From positions 1 to 46,930 of the forward strand of contig CAINND010000031.1 of the NCBI GenBank assembly GCA_903851035.1: a stretch of 46,930 bases of DNA. The letters are read 5' to 3'. The translations under genes and the position numbers were made by a program. The first letter of the stretch is position 1; the number at the start of each line of letters is the position of its first letter. The notes under the pieces are model-generated. The model made no database searches. It saw only the letters and a program-made list of their open reading frames with translations, and was not told the origin of the DNA. Origin of the DNA: an uncultured Acidobacteriota bacterium (GTDB lineage: Bacteria; Acidobacteriota; Terriglobia; Terriglobales; Acidobacteriaceae). Positions 27,377 to 35,595 of the stretch are shown here, in pieces.

Positions 27377-28816
27377 CTATTCCCGGGTAAAAAAGACGTA
27401 GGAAGATTGCCATAGCGCGCCGGGAATCTCTCCGCGGCGGCGGGCGGTGATGAGGATGTGATAGTGGCCGCCGTCGGGCGCAAAGCCGGTGAGTTCTTCG
27501 CCATTCTTCTCCGCCCCCTTATCCGCAAGCCTGGCCGCGGGCTGCACCAGGGCGAGGTACTCAAGGAAGGCATAGATGTCGGGCTCGCCCACGAGGCCGG
27601 GAGCGGCAAAGCTGAGCTGCGTGTTCTCCTCTGAAAAGTGCCATGCGATGGAGGCAGCCAGCGCCACTGCGCGCTCGTAGTGTGCTTCGTCCAGAACACC
27701 TTCGGCGGGATTATCAAAAATGATGCGCAGGCGGCGTTCGTCCTCGCGGGTGAACTCGCGCACCTTAAGTTCGCCGCTCTTGGCGGTAGCCTTCCAGTCC
27801 ACATGGCGTGCGCTGTCTCCGGGCTCGTAATCGCGTATGCGGTAGAGGTCGGCACCACGGCCGCGCTGGTGCGTCTCCATTTCGCCGCTGATCATGGGCA
27901 GCACCTCGAGCATGGCGTCGGTGGCCTCCACCGATGGGTAGACCAGCACCTCGCGCTCCAGGCTGATGGTGCGCGTCTTCTTAAGGAACGAAAAGGGAAA
28001 GCGCGTGGCCACGCCCACTCCACTCTGCGCGTACAGTCCGCGGCGGGCAAAGCAAAGATTCAGTTCGGCGCTCTGGCGCTCGCGGCCGGGCAGGTAGGGG
28101 AAATAGACGCTCTGCTCAAAGACCGGCGGAGCCTGTCGCGGTGGCTTGACCTTGACGTAAGCGAGATCCGGCCAGCGCAAAATAGGCTTTTTGCCGCTGC
28201 TGGCCGGAGGGTAAACAAACTGCGAGCGCTGCCATTTCCACTTGCCGCGCTCAGAGGTCTCCACCGGCGGCACGGCGGAGATGGAAAAGGCGGGCAGCCA
28301 GCGGCGATTGCGCACCAGTACCGCTCCGACATAGCTCTGGCGGGCGAAGACGTGATGCGGCAGGTGCAGTTCCACTTCCAGCCCGCTGATCATCACGGCG
28401 GAGACGACACCGCTGACCAGCACGGCGCCCAGCATGGCCGCCACGACAATGAAGAGCAGGTTGTTGCCCGTGTTGAGGGCCGCCACGCCAATCAAAAGTG
28501 TGAGAGCCAGATAGACCATGCCCTCGCGGGTGAGGTCGTAATTCAGCGCGTCTCGCACGCGGTGCGCCACCACCCGGCGCGCCAGGTAGGGCACGGTGGT
28601 AACGGCCACGACACCGGCCAGCAGCAGCGCTGAGCTGGCAAAGACGGCAGTGGCAACCACGTCCCCGGCCTCGCGTGATGCGGTGGAGAGCAGGGCCGAG
28701 GCAAAGGCCAGCGCCAGCCCAAAGATGCCCACGAAAAAGCGCACCCATGCGCCACTCTCAACTCCGCGAAGCAGCGCGAGCGCCTGCCGGGGCAGGCTCA
28801 TGGACTGGCCGTTCAT
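27377..28816 (-). CDS. DUF58 domain membrane protein
   Basis: A 479-residue protein with two pairs of N-terminal membrane segments (about 24-70 and 100-150), a middle beta domain and a C-terminal DUF58 domain with its signature RIRDYEPGDSARHVDWKATAKSGELKVREFT. DUF58 proteins often accompany a MoxR ATPase and VWA proteins; here neither is adjacent. Two ATG starts are possible, 28816 and 28801; I took the first. It lies 34 bases after the hydrolase fusion gene on the same strand and may be co-transcribed. It converges on the MscS gene with only 36 bases between. Confidence 0.82.
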   Translation of the reverse strand: MNGQSMSLPRQALALLRGVESGAWVRFFVGIFGLALAFASALLSTASREAGDVVATAVFASSALLLAGVVAVTTVPYLARRVVAHRVRDALNYDLTREGMVYLALTLLIGVAALNTGNNLLFIVVAAMLGAVLVSGVVSAVMISGLEVELHLPHHVFARQSYVGAVLVRNRRWLPAFSISAVPPVETSERGKWKWQRSQFVYPPASSGKKPILRWPDLAYVKVKPPRQAPPVFEQSVYFPYLPGRERQSAELNLCFARRGLYAQSGVGVATRFPFSFLKKTRTISLEREVLVYPSVEATDAMLEVLPMISGEMETHQRGRGADLYRIRDYEPGDSARHVDWKATAKSGELKVREFTREDERRLRIIFDNPAEGVLDEAHYERAVALAASIAWHFSEENTQLSFAAPGLVGEPDIYAFLEYLALVQPAARLADKGAEKNGEELTGFAPDGGHYHILITARRRGEIPGALWQSSYVFFTRE

Positions 28817-28850
28817 CTGCCCATTATGACATTGCGCGGGTGTGAAAGGT

Positions 28851-30167
28851 TTACGGAGCAGGGCTTTCGGAATCGAGGAACGCAGAGAGTTCGCGATTGA
28901 ACTCCGCGGGCAACTCCTCATAGGGCATGTGACCGCAATCGGGCAGCAGAACCAACCGTGAATTGGCAAAGCAGGCTTGCAGCAGAGGCGCGGAAGATGC
29001 CGCCACAACACGGTCGCGGGCGCCCCATAGCAGCAGCGTGGGAATCTGGCGGATGGATGGCAGCGCGGCGCGCAGGGCTTCCATGTCCGGCCGCCAGCTC
29101 TGCACCACGGCAAGCGCGTAATCACACGAGGTGGGGTCGGTAAGGTTGACATCATAGCCTGCACGCGTGGCCGCCGTAACGTGCGAAGGGTGGGCGTACA
29201 TGGCACCCACGGAGAAGCGACGCAGGACTCCACTGCGGAAGATGATGCCCCGCAGCATGGATGCTCCAAAACGCGTGCGATAGAACCAGAGACGGAAGCG
29301 CGCACTGCGCATGAAAGGATGCGCCGGGTCAATGAGCGCAATGCTGCGGACGATGGGATCAGGAGACCGGCGATCCAAGGCCGCGGCCATCATCACTACG
29401 GCCCCGCCATGCGAGGTGCCGACCAGATCCACCTGCGGGTGGCCCAGCGAGCGCACCAGGGCCAGCACGCGAGCGGCAGCGGCCGGGATGCCGTAATCGG
29501 CCTCGGCGGGCGAGGGGCGATCCGACTGGCCGATGCCCAGCAGGTCAACGGCATAAACGTCGCGATCGCGGGAGAAGAACTCAAGGTTATGCCGCCAACT
29601 GAAGCTGTAGCCCATCAGCCCATGCACCAGCATGAGGGCCGGGCGCGCGGGCGCTGCGGGCTGGCGGGCCGGGAGGTGAATGAACCTCATGCGGCCAGTT
29701 CCACAGGGGAACCACTGCTCATGATCCTCTAGGAAACGCGGCTGCATGGCGTGGTACCTACCAGCAGTAATAGTTCGGTCAATGGAATCATTTCCGCCAT
29801 AAGCTGAACTATTCAAAATCTTAATTATCGAGCCATCATAGACAACTATCCCGAAAAGCACTTCCGCGCCTGATATATGTGGAAATTGCGTAATATAATC
29901 AGCGGCTTCCAACCAGCTTCTTTCCATGAAGCTTTGCCGACTTTCCCCGGCCATGATTTCACTACACCAACTTCCACAACCTACTTCAATCCTCGCCCCT
30001 CGCCTGTAATAGACATCTCCTCCTAGAATCGGGATCAAATCAGCCCTCAGTAAGGCGATAGCAGAAAGGGCGTCTTCTCTCTCTAGTGCAATGTCGCCAA
30101 AGCATAGCTCCGCTAATGAGATACCTCTGTCCTTTAGCAGTTGCTGAAATTTTTCTGACCTGTACAT
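28851..30167 (-). CDS. Imm40-like domain fused to alpha/beta hydrolase
   Basis: A 438-residue open frame with two unlike halves. Residues 1-140 resemble the polymorphic-toxin immunity family Imm40: REDALSAIALL, IPILGGDVYY, CGSWCSEI, ESRQSFMERSWLEAADYI, then LFGIVVYDG. Residues 141-438 form a complete alpha/beta hydrolase with VHGLMG (oxyanion region), nucleophile S252 in GTSHGG, acid D384 in WGARDRVV and base H412 in DCGHMPYEE. The codon for residue 141 is ATG at 29747, preceded by TAGGT eight bases away, so the hydrolase may also be made alone (298 residues). The 5' part has about 45% GC, the 3' part well above 60%. Substrate unknown. The Imm40 call is from memory of the family pattern. Confidence 0.72.
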   Translation of the reverse strand: MYRSEKFQQLLKDRGISLAELCFGDIALEREDALSAIALLRADLIPILGGDVYYRRGARIEVGCGSWCSEIMAGESRQSFMERSWLEAADYITQFPHISGAEVLFGIVVYDGSIIKILNSSAYGGNDSIDRTITAGRYHAMQPRFLEDHEQWFPCGTGRMRFIHLPARQPAAPARPALMLVHGLMGYSFSWRHNLEFFSRDRDVYAVDLLGIGQSDRPSPAEADYGIPAAAARVLALVRSLGHPQVDLVGTSHGGAVVMMAAALDRRSPDPIVRSIALIDPAHPFMRSARFRLWFYRTRFGASMLRGIIFRSGVLRRFSVGAMYAHPSHVTAATRAGYDVNLTDPTSCDYALAVVQSWRPDMEALRAALPSIRQIPTLLLWGARDRVVAASSAPLLQACFANSRLVLLPDCGHMPYEELPAEFNRELSAFLDSESPAP

Positions 30168-30343
30168 AGGCTCACTTATAGCCAGCCGGGCTCGACGGTT
30201 AACGGCAACATTCTACATGGGCGGGCTGGTCTCAGCGGGGTTGGGATACTGCACTCGCAGGTCAAGCAGACGAACGCTTGCAGGTTAATCCCATAATTCA
30301 TACCACAATTCACATTTTCGTATATCGAGTCATCTTCCGGGAA

Positions 30344-30349
30344 TATAAT
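30344..30349 (+). promoter_or_regulatory. Candidate -10 element of the sensor kinase operon
   Basis: A perfect TATAAT at 30344-30349, 39 bases before the kinase ATG. No convincing -35 stands at the usual distance, so it may depend on an activator. The 220-base divergent region is AT-rich compared with the coding DNA. Confidence 0.4.
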
Positions 30350-30387
30350 TCACAGACGTATATGAAATCGCAGGACTTTGGGAGTCT

Positions 30388-33300
30388 ATGACGAAGCGGA
30401 AGGTGGCAAGTGACGTGCAACAGAAGTGGTGGTCCGATGCCACTCCCGCTGCCGTGTCCCCGCGGGAGACGTCACGATTGCCGATGACGAAAGAAACGCA
30501 AATCCGCTTTACGGCAGTGGTCTTCTTCCTGCTGACGGTGACGGCGGTAATCTTTGCGTGGTTCAACCTGCAAAAGGAAAGAGAGTTCTCCACGCCGACG
30601 GATGGCGTGTGGTGGGTGGAGAGTGGCGGCACGCTGGAGGCGCGGCGTGTGACCGCACTCGGGCCCGGCGAACGCGGCGGCATCAAGGCCGGAGACGTGC
30701 TGGTGGCCATGGGCGGCGCGGATGTGAAGTCCAACGCCGACGTGGCGCGCCAGATGTACCGCTCCGGCATCTTCCGCACCCTGGTTTACACCCTGAAACG
30801 TGAGGGCGTCAGCATTGACGTTCCGGTCATTCTGGACAAGGCCGACAAGAGCCTGAACCTGGGGCTGCGGCTGATCGCGCTGGTGTACCTGGGCATTGGC
30901 GTGTACGTGCTGATGCGGCGCTGGACGGCGCCAAAGGCAGGACATTTTTACCTCTTCTGCCTGGTCTCATTCGTCTTTTACTCCTTCAAATTCACCGGCA
31001 AACTCAACGATTTTGACTGGATCATTTACTGGTGCAACGTGGTGGCCGGAATGCTGCAGCCTGCCATGTTCCTGCACTTTGCGCTGAGTTTTCCGGAGCG
31101 CAAGGTGTTTTTAGAGCGCCGCCGCTGGCTGCTGCCCATGGTGTATGTGCCGGGCGTTGCGATGCTGGCCGTGTGGGTGCTGCTGGTGACGGCCGCTGAG
31201 CCCAGCGCCCTGCTGCTGTGGAATCTGGACCGCATGCAGATGGGGTATGTGGCGGCGTTCTTCCTGACGTCCACCTTTGTGCTGTGGCACACCTATCTGA
31301 AGGCGCGCACGCCCATCCTGCGGCAACAGATGAAGTGGGTGACGCGCGGCACCTTTCTGGCCGTGGTTCCCTTCACCGTCTTCTACGTGATTCCCTTCCT
31401 TGCCGGGCAGGGGCAGACGCCGGCGATGAAGGTCAGCGTGCTCTTCCTGGTATTTTTGCCGCTGACGTTTGGCTACGCCATTGTGCGCTACCGGCTGATG
31501 GACGTGGACCTGATCTTCAAGCGCGGCATGGCCTACACGATTGCCGCCGGCACCATTGCCGGGGTGTACTTTGTGGCCGTGGGCACGGCCGCCGAGATCT
31601 TCCACAAGAGCTTTCCCAGCGCCGGCCCGGGTGGACTAATCGCCGCCATCGTGGTCACCAGCCTGCTCTTTGATCCCATCAAGGGCTGGACGCAGGAGCG
31701 CATTGACAAGTTCTTCTATCGCAAGCGTTACGACTATCGCAAAACCCTGATCGAGTTCGGCCGCGAACTGAACAGCGAGCGCGATCTAGACAAGATGGTG
31801 GACGCCATTCTGGAGCGCATCCAGCGCACCCTGCTGGTGGATCGCATGGCCATATTCCTGGCCGACGAGTCGGGAGGCTTCGCGCTGGTCAAATCCAGCG
31901 GTATTGCGCACATCGCCAATCTGGACCTGAGCTTTTTGAGCACCGACCGGCCGGAGTTCAGCGAGGGCCATCTGTTTTACGACAACACCCACCAGGCGGT
32001 GCGAGAAGAGCCGCAGGCGCAGGAATCCATCCGCGCGCTGGAATTGAATTACTACATTCCCTGCACGGTGATGCAGCGCACTATCGCCATGCTGGGACTG
32101 GGCAAGACGAGCGATGGCGACTTCCTCTCCAGCGAAGATGTTGAGCTGCTGGAGACCCTGGCTGGCTACATCGCCATCGCCCTGCAGAACGCGCGGCTGT
32201 ACGCGTCGCTGGAGGAAAAGGCGCAGGAGTACGAACGACTGAAGGAGTTCAACGAGAACATCGTCGAATCCATCAACGTGGGCGTATTCGTAGTGGACCT
32301 GGATGACAAGATCGAGGCCTGGAACACGCAGATGGAGGTCATGTACGCCCTGCCGCGCCTGGGCGCCTTGAGCCACTCCATCCACGAGGTGCTGCCATCG
32401 GCCTTCTGCGATGAGTTCTTCCGGGTACGTGACAATCCCGGCATCCACAATTTGTACAAGTTCCGGCTGGATACGACGGCCGGCGACGTGCGCGTGGTGA
32501 ACGTGGCGATTGCTCCGCTGGTGCGCAAGGATTACAGCGTGGTGGGCCGGTTGGTGATTGTGGACGACATCACGGAACGCATGGACCTGGAGCGTCAACT
32601 GGCACAGGCCGACAAGATGTCTTCCATCGGCTTGCTGGCGGCCGGCGTGGCGCATGAGGTGAACACGCCGCTGGCAGTAATCAGCAGCTACACGCAGTTG
32701 CTGGCCAAGCAGTTGCAGGGCGACGAGAAGCGCAGCGATCTGCTGGACAAAATTACCAAGCAGACCTTCCGCGCGTCGGAGATCGTCAACAACCTGCTGA
32801 ACTTCTCCCGCACCAGCGGCGCGGAGTTTGCCAGCGTGGATGTGAACCGCATTATTCACGACACACTGGCTCTGCTGGAGCACCAGTTTAAGACCTCGCG
32901 CATCCGCGTGGTGGGCGACCTGGCACCTGGGCTGCCGCCCATCCACGGCAACCAGGGCAAGCTGCAACAGGTCTTCCTGAACCTCTTCCTGAATGCCAAG
33001 GACGCCATGCCGCAGGGCGGAACACTGACCGTACGCACTGTCCACGACCGCGAGGTCCGGGTGCAGGTGATGGACACGGGCACGGGCATTGCGCCGGAGC
33101 ACATTCACCGCATCTATGATCCGTTCTTTACCACCAAGACGCGGACCAAGGCTGGCGGCAGCGGCACCGGACTGGGGTTGGCCGTAACGTATGGCATCAT
33201 CCAAGAACACGCGGGAAAGATTCGCGTGGAGAGCCATCCGGACGAGGGCACGAGTTTCTTCATGGAGTTTCCAATGTTGAGAAAGGCTGTACATGTCTGA
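30388..33300 (+). CDS. Membrane sensor histidine kinase with PDZ, GAF and PAS domains
   Basis: A 970-residue NtrB-like kinase. Order: membrane segment (about 40-60); PDZ domain (about 75-140; LGPGERGGIKAGDVLVAMGG); a block of seven or eight membrane helices (about 155-400); GAF domain (about 455-600); a short coiled coil; PAS domain (about 625-740; NIVESINVGVFVVDLDDKIEAWN); HisKA with the phospho-acceptor H756 in GVAHEVNTPL; and HATPase with NLFLNAKDAMP, DTGTGI and GTGLGL. The outside-facing PDZ suggests sensing of exposed C-termini or of a partner envelope protein. ATG 30388 has GGGAG only three bases away; ATG 30484 is an alternative. It overlaps the regulator gene by 8 bases. Confidence 0.92.
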   Translation: MTKRKVASDVQQKWWSDATPAAVSPRETSRLPMTKETQIRFTAVVFFLLTVTAVIFAWFNLQKEREFSTPTDGVWWVESGGTLEARRVTALGPGERGGIKAGDVLVAMGGADVKSNADVARQMYRSGIFRTLVYTLKREGVSIDVPVILDKADKSLNLGLRLIALVYLGIGVYVLMRRWTAPKAGHFYLFCLVSFVFYSFKFTGKLNDFDWIIYWCNVVAGMLQPAMFLHFALSFPERKVFLERRRWLLPMVYVPGVAMLAVWVLLVTAAEPSALLLWNLDRMQMGYVAAFFLTSTFVLWHTYLKARTPILRQQMKWVTRGTFLAVVPFTVFYVIPFLAGQGQTPAMKVSVLFLVFLPLTFGYAIVRYRLMDVDLIFKRGMAYTIAAGTIAGVYFVAVGTAAEIFHKSFPSAGPGGLIAAIVVTSLLFDPIKGWTQERIDKFFYRKRYDYRKTLIEFGRELNSERDLDKMVDAILERIQRTLLVDRMAIFLADESGGFALVKSSGIAHIANLDLSFLSTDRPEFSEGHLFYDNTHQAVREEPQAQESIRALELNYYIPCTVMQRTIAMLGLGKTSDGDFLSSEDVELLETLAGYIAIALQNARLYASLEEKAQEYERLKEFNENIVESINVGVFVVDLDDKIEAWNTQMEVMYALPRLGALSHSIHEVLPSAFCDEFFRVRDNPGIHNLYKFRLDTTAGDVRVVNVAIAPLVRKDYSVVGRLVIVDDITERMDLERQLAQADKMSSIGLLAAGVAHEVNTPLAVISSYTQLLAKQLQGDEKRSDLLDKITKQTFRASEIVNNLLNFSRTSGAEFASVDVNRIIHDTLALLEHQFKTSRIRVVGDLAPGLPPIHGNQGKLQQVFLNLFLNAKDAMPQGGTLTVRTVHDREVRVQVMDTGTGIAPEHIHRIYDPFFTTKTRTKAGGSGTGLGLAVTYGIIQEHAGKIRVESHPDEGTSFFMEFPMLRKAVHV

Positions 33301-34732
33301 TTCAAGCGCATTGAAGTCTCCCCTGCCGCCGGCGGAGACCGCGCGGGTGGGCCGCGTGCTGATTATTGACGACGAGGCGGCCATCCGGGAGTCGCTGCAA
33401 TTCCTGATGGAGGACGACGGCTACGAGGTGGTGACGGCGCAGGATGGCGAAGAGGGACTGGCCAAACTGGACTCGTTGACCGTGGACCTGGTGCTGCTCG
33501 ACTTCCAACTGCCGGACCGCAACGGACTGGAGATTTTGCGCGACATTCGCGAGCGCGATCCGGAATTGGCGGTCATCATGATCACCGCCTACGGCACGCC
33601 GGAGAACGCGGTGGCGGCCATCAAGGGCGGCGCCGTCAACTTTATTGCCAAGCCGTGGACAAACGAAAAGCTGCAAGCCGACGTGCGTGCCGCCATTGGC
33701 CGCAAGCGCGCCGAGCAGGAAAATATTCAGCTCAAGCGGCAACTGAAGCAGCGTTACAGCTTTGAAAACATCATCGGCAAGAGCGAGCAAATGCTAAGGG
33801 TATTCGACCTGGTCTCGCAGGTGGCGCCATCACGCTCCACCATCCTGGTGCAGGGCGAAAGCGGCACGGGCAAAGAGCTGATCGCCAAGGCCATCCACAA
33901 CACCTCGCCACGTAAGGATCGTCCGTTTGTGCCGGTCAACACCGGTTCCATGCCCACGGACCTGCTGGAGAGCACGCTCTTCGGCCACGTCAAGGGAGCA
34001 TTTACCAGCGCCATCAGCAGCAAGAAGGGGCTCTTCGAGCTGGCCGACCGGGGAACGATCTTCCTGGACGAGATCGGCAATATGAGTTCAGAGACACAGG
34101 CCAAGCTGCTGCGCGTGTTGCAGGACAAGCGCTTTATGCATCTTGGCGGCATGCAGGAGATCCAGGTGGACGTGCGCGTGATCGCCGCCACCAACAGCGA
34201 TCTGCGCCAGGCTGTGAAGGATGGACGCTTCCGCGAGGACCTGTACTACCGGCTGAACGTCATCACCATCGAACTGCCTCCGCTACGCAACCGCAAGGAG
34301 GACATTCCGGCGCTGGCGCTGCACTTCCTGAAGAAATATTGCGCGGAAAACGACCGCGCGCTGGCCACCCTGGGCACCGATGCACTTCGCGCCCTGATGG
34401 ATCACAGCTGGCCGGGCAATGTGCGCGAGCTGGAAAATGCCATTGAGCGCGCCGTCGTGCTGTCGAATGGGCCGGTCATCACCGCCGATCTCTTCCCCGA
34501 CGAACTGGCCGGGCGTGACACGCTGCCCTTGATCGCCAGCCGTCCGGACGCATCTCTGTTTGACATCATGGAAGACTGCGAGCGGCGCGTGATATCCAGC
34601 ATGCTGGAGCGCTGCGGTTGGAACCAGACGGAGGCCGCGGAACGATTCCATGTGCCGCTCTCCACGCTGAATCAGAAGATCAAGCGGCTGAACATCGAAG
34701 TCAAACGGCGCGGCCAGCGCGATAACGCATAG
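33293..34732 (+). CDS. NtrC-family response regulator with GAFTSA variant
   Basis: A 479-residue regulator: receiver domain with D70 as the phosphorylation site (LVLLDFQLP) and K120 (FIAKPW); AAA+ domain with Walker A GESGTGKE (188-195), Walker B GTIFLDEIGN, and arginine-finger region FREDLYYRLNV; and a C-terminal Fis-type helix-turn-helix (ERCGWNQTEAAERFHVPLSTLNQKI). The sigma-54 contact loop at 235-240 reads GAFTSA where GAFTGA is the rule. The preceding kinase is its likely partner. It could activate sigma-54 promoters, but no -24/-12 site was found in this window. The following mlaEF genes may be on the same transcript. Confidence 0.93.
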   Translation: MSDSSALKSPLPPAETARVGRVLIIDDEAAIRESLQFLMEDDGYEVVTAQDGEEGLAKLDSLTVDLVLLDFQLPDRNGLEILRDIRERDPELAVIMITAYGTPENAVAAIKGGAVNFIAKPWTNEKLQADVRAAIGRKRAEQENIQLKRQLKQRYSFENIIGKSEQMLRVFDLVSQVAPSRSTILVQGESGTGKELIAKAIHNTSPRKDRPFVPVNTGSMPTDLLESTLFGHVKGAFTSAISSKKGLFELADRGTIFLDEIGNMSSETQAKLLRVLQDKRFMHLGGMQEIQVDVRVIAATNSDLRQAVKDGRFREDLYYRLNVITIELPPLRNRKEDIPALALHFLKKYCAENDRALATLGTDALRALMDHSWPGNVRELENAIERAVVLSNGPVITADLFPDELAGRDTLPLIASRPDASLFDIMEDCERRVISSMLERCGWNQTEAAERFHVPLSTLNQKIKRLNIEVKRRGQRDNA

Positions 34733-34773
34733 CTCATAGAGGTTTGCTCTATCTTTTGATATAGTCGGTGCCA

Positions 34774-35586
34774 ATGGCGGAAAGCACAGACAAAGCGTCG
34801 GAGATTCTACAGTTCTCCCTTACGGCGATTGCCAAGCGCAACATACTGGCTGTGCAGGAATACACCTTGCTGGCCTGGCAGTCGATGGCGAACATTTTTA
34901 CTTCGCCACGTTATCTTGGCGACACCCTGCAACAGGCGGACATCATCGGCGTGGGCTCACTGCCCATCGTGATGCTGACTGGATTCTTTCTGGGCGCCGT
35001 GCTGGCGCTGCAAAGTGCCAACGAACTGGCCCGCTTCGGCGGATTGTCCTTTACCGGCCAGCTTGTCTCACTCTCCATGGTGCGCGAGATTGGCCCCGTG
35101 CTGACCGGACTGATGGTTGCCGGGCGCAGCGCCACCGGCATGGCCAGCGAACTGGGCAGCATGCAGGTGACCGAACAGATTGACGCCATGCGCGCCCTGG
35201 GTACCGATCCCAGCAAGAAGCTGGTTACGCCGCGCGTGGTGAGCACGATCATCATGCTGGTTGTGCTGACGGTGATTGCCGACCTGGCCTCGATGTTCGG
35301 CGGCTCGCTGGTGGCGGTGTTCATGCTGCGCCTGGACGGCAACCAATACTGGTCCACGGCATGGCAGTCACTGGCCCTGGATGACATTGTCATGGGCCTG
35401 CTCAAGCCCTTTGTTTTCGGCTTCATCATCTCCACCATTGGCTGCTACTACGGCATGACGGCCAGGGGCGGGACGCAGGGCGTGGGCCGGGCCACTACGC
35501 AGGCCATGGTCTCTGCCTCGGTCACGCTGGTCATCTCCGACCTGTTCATCACCAAGCTGCTGCTCAACTTCTTCCCGAATCTATAG
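34774..35586 (+). CDS. mlaE: MlaE family ABC transporter permease
   Basis: A 270-residue integral membrane protein of the MlaE (DUF140) family, the inner-membrane permease of MCE-type phospholipid transporters. Landmarks: GVGSLPIVMLTGFFLGAVLALQSA, SMVREIGPVLTGLMVAGRSATGMASELGSM (with EQIDAMRALGTDP following), and the C-terminal GCYYGMTARGGTQGVGRATT. Start ATG 34774; an in-frame GTG lies six bases upstream; neither has a strong ribosome site. It starts 41 bases after the regulator gene. No MCE-domain protein (MlaD) follows, so that component must be encoded elsewhere. Confidence 0.92.
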   Translation: MAESTDKASEILQFSLTAIAKRNILAVQEYTLLAWQSMANIFTSPRYLGDTLQQADIIGVGSLPIVMLTGFFLGAVLALQSANELARFGGLSFTGQLVSLSMVREIGPVLTGLMVAGRSATGMASELGSMQVTEQIDAMRALGTDPSKKLVTPRVVSTIIMLVVLTVIADLASMFGGSLVAVFMLRLDGNQYWSTAWQSLALDDIVMGLLKPFVFGFIISTIGCYYGMTARGGTQGVGRATTQAMVSASVTLVISDLFITKLLLNFFPNL

Positions 35587-35595
35587 GCGACGATC

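Noticed and set aside
31786-33384. Minus-strand frame opposite the sensor kinase
   Set aside because: Antisense shadow; crosses the kinase and regulator junction and has no recognisable domain.
34733-34773. Sigma-54 (-24/-12) promoter before mlaE
   Set aside because: TTGCT is present at 34744-34748 but no GG stands at the required distance upstream.
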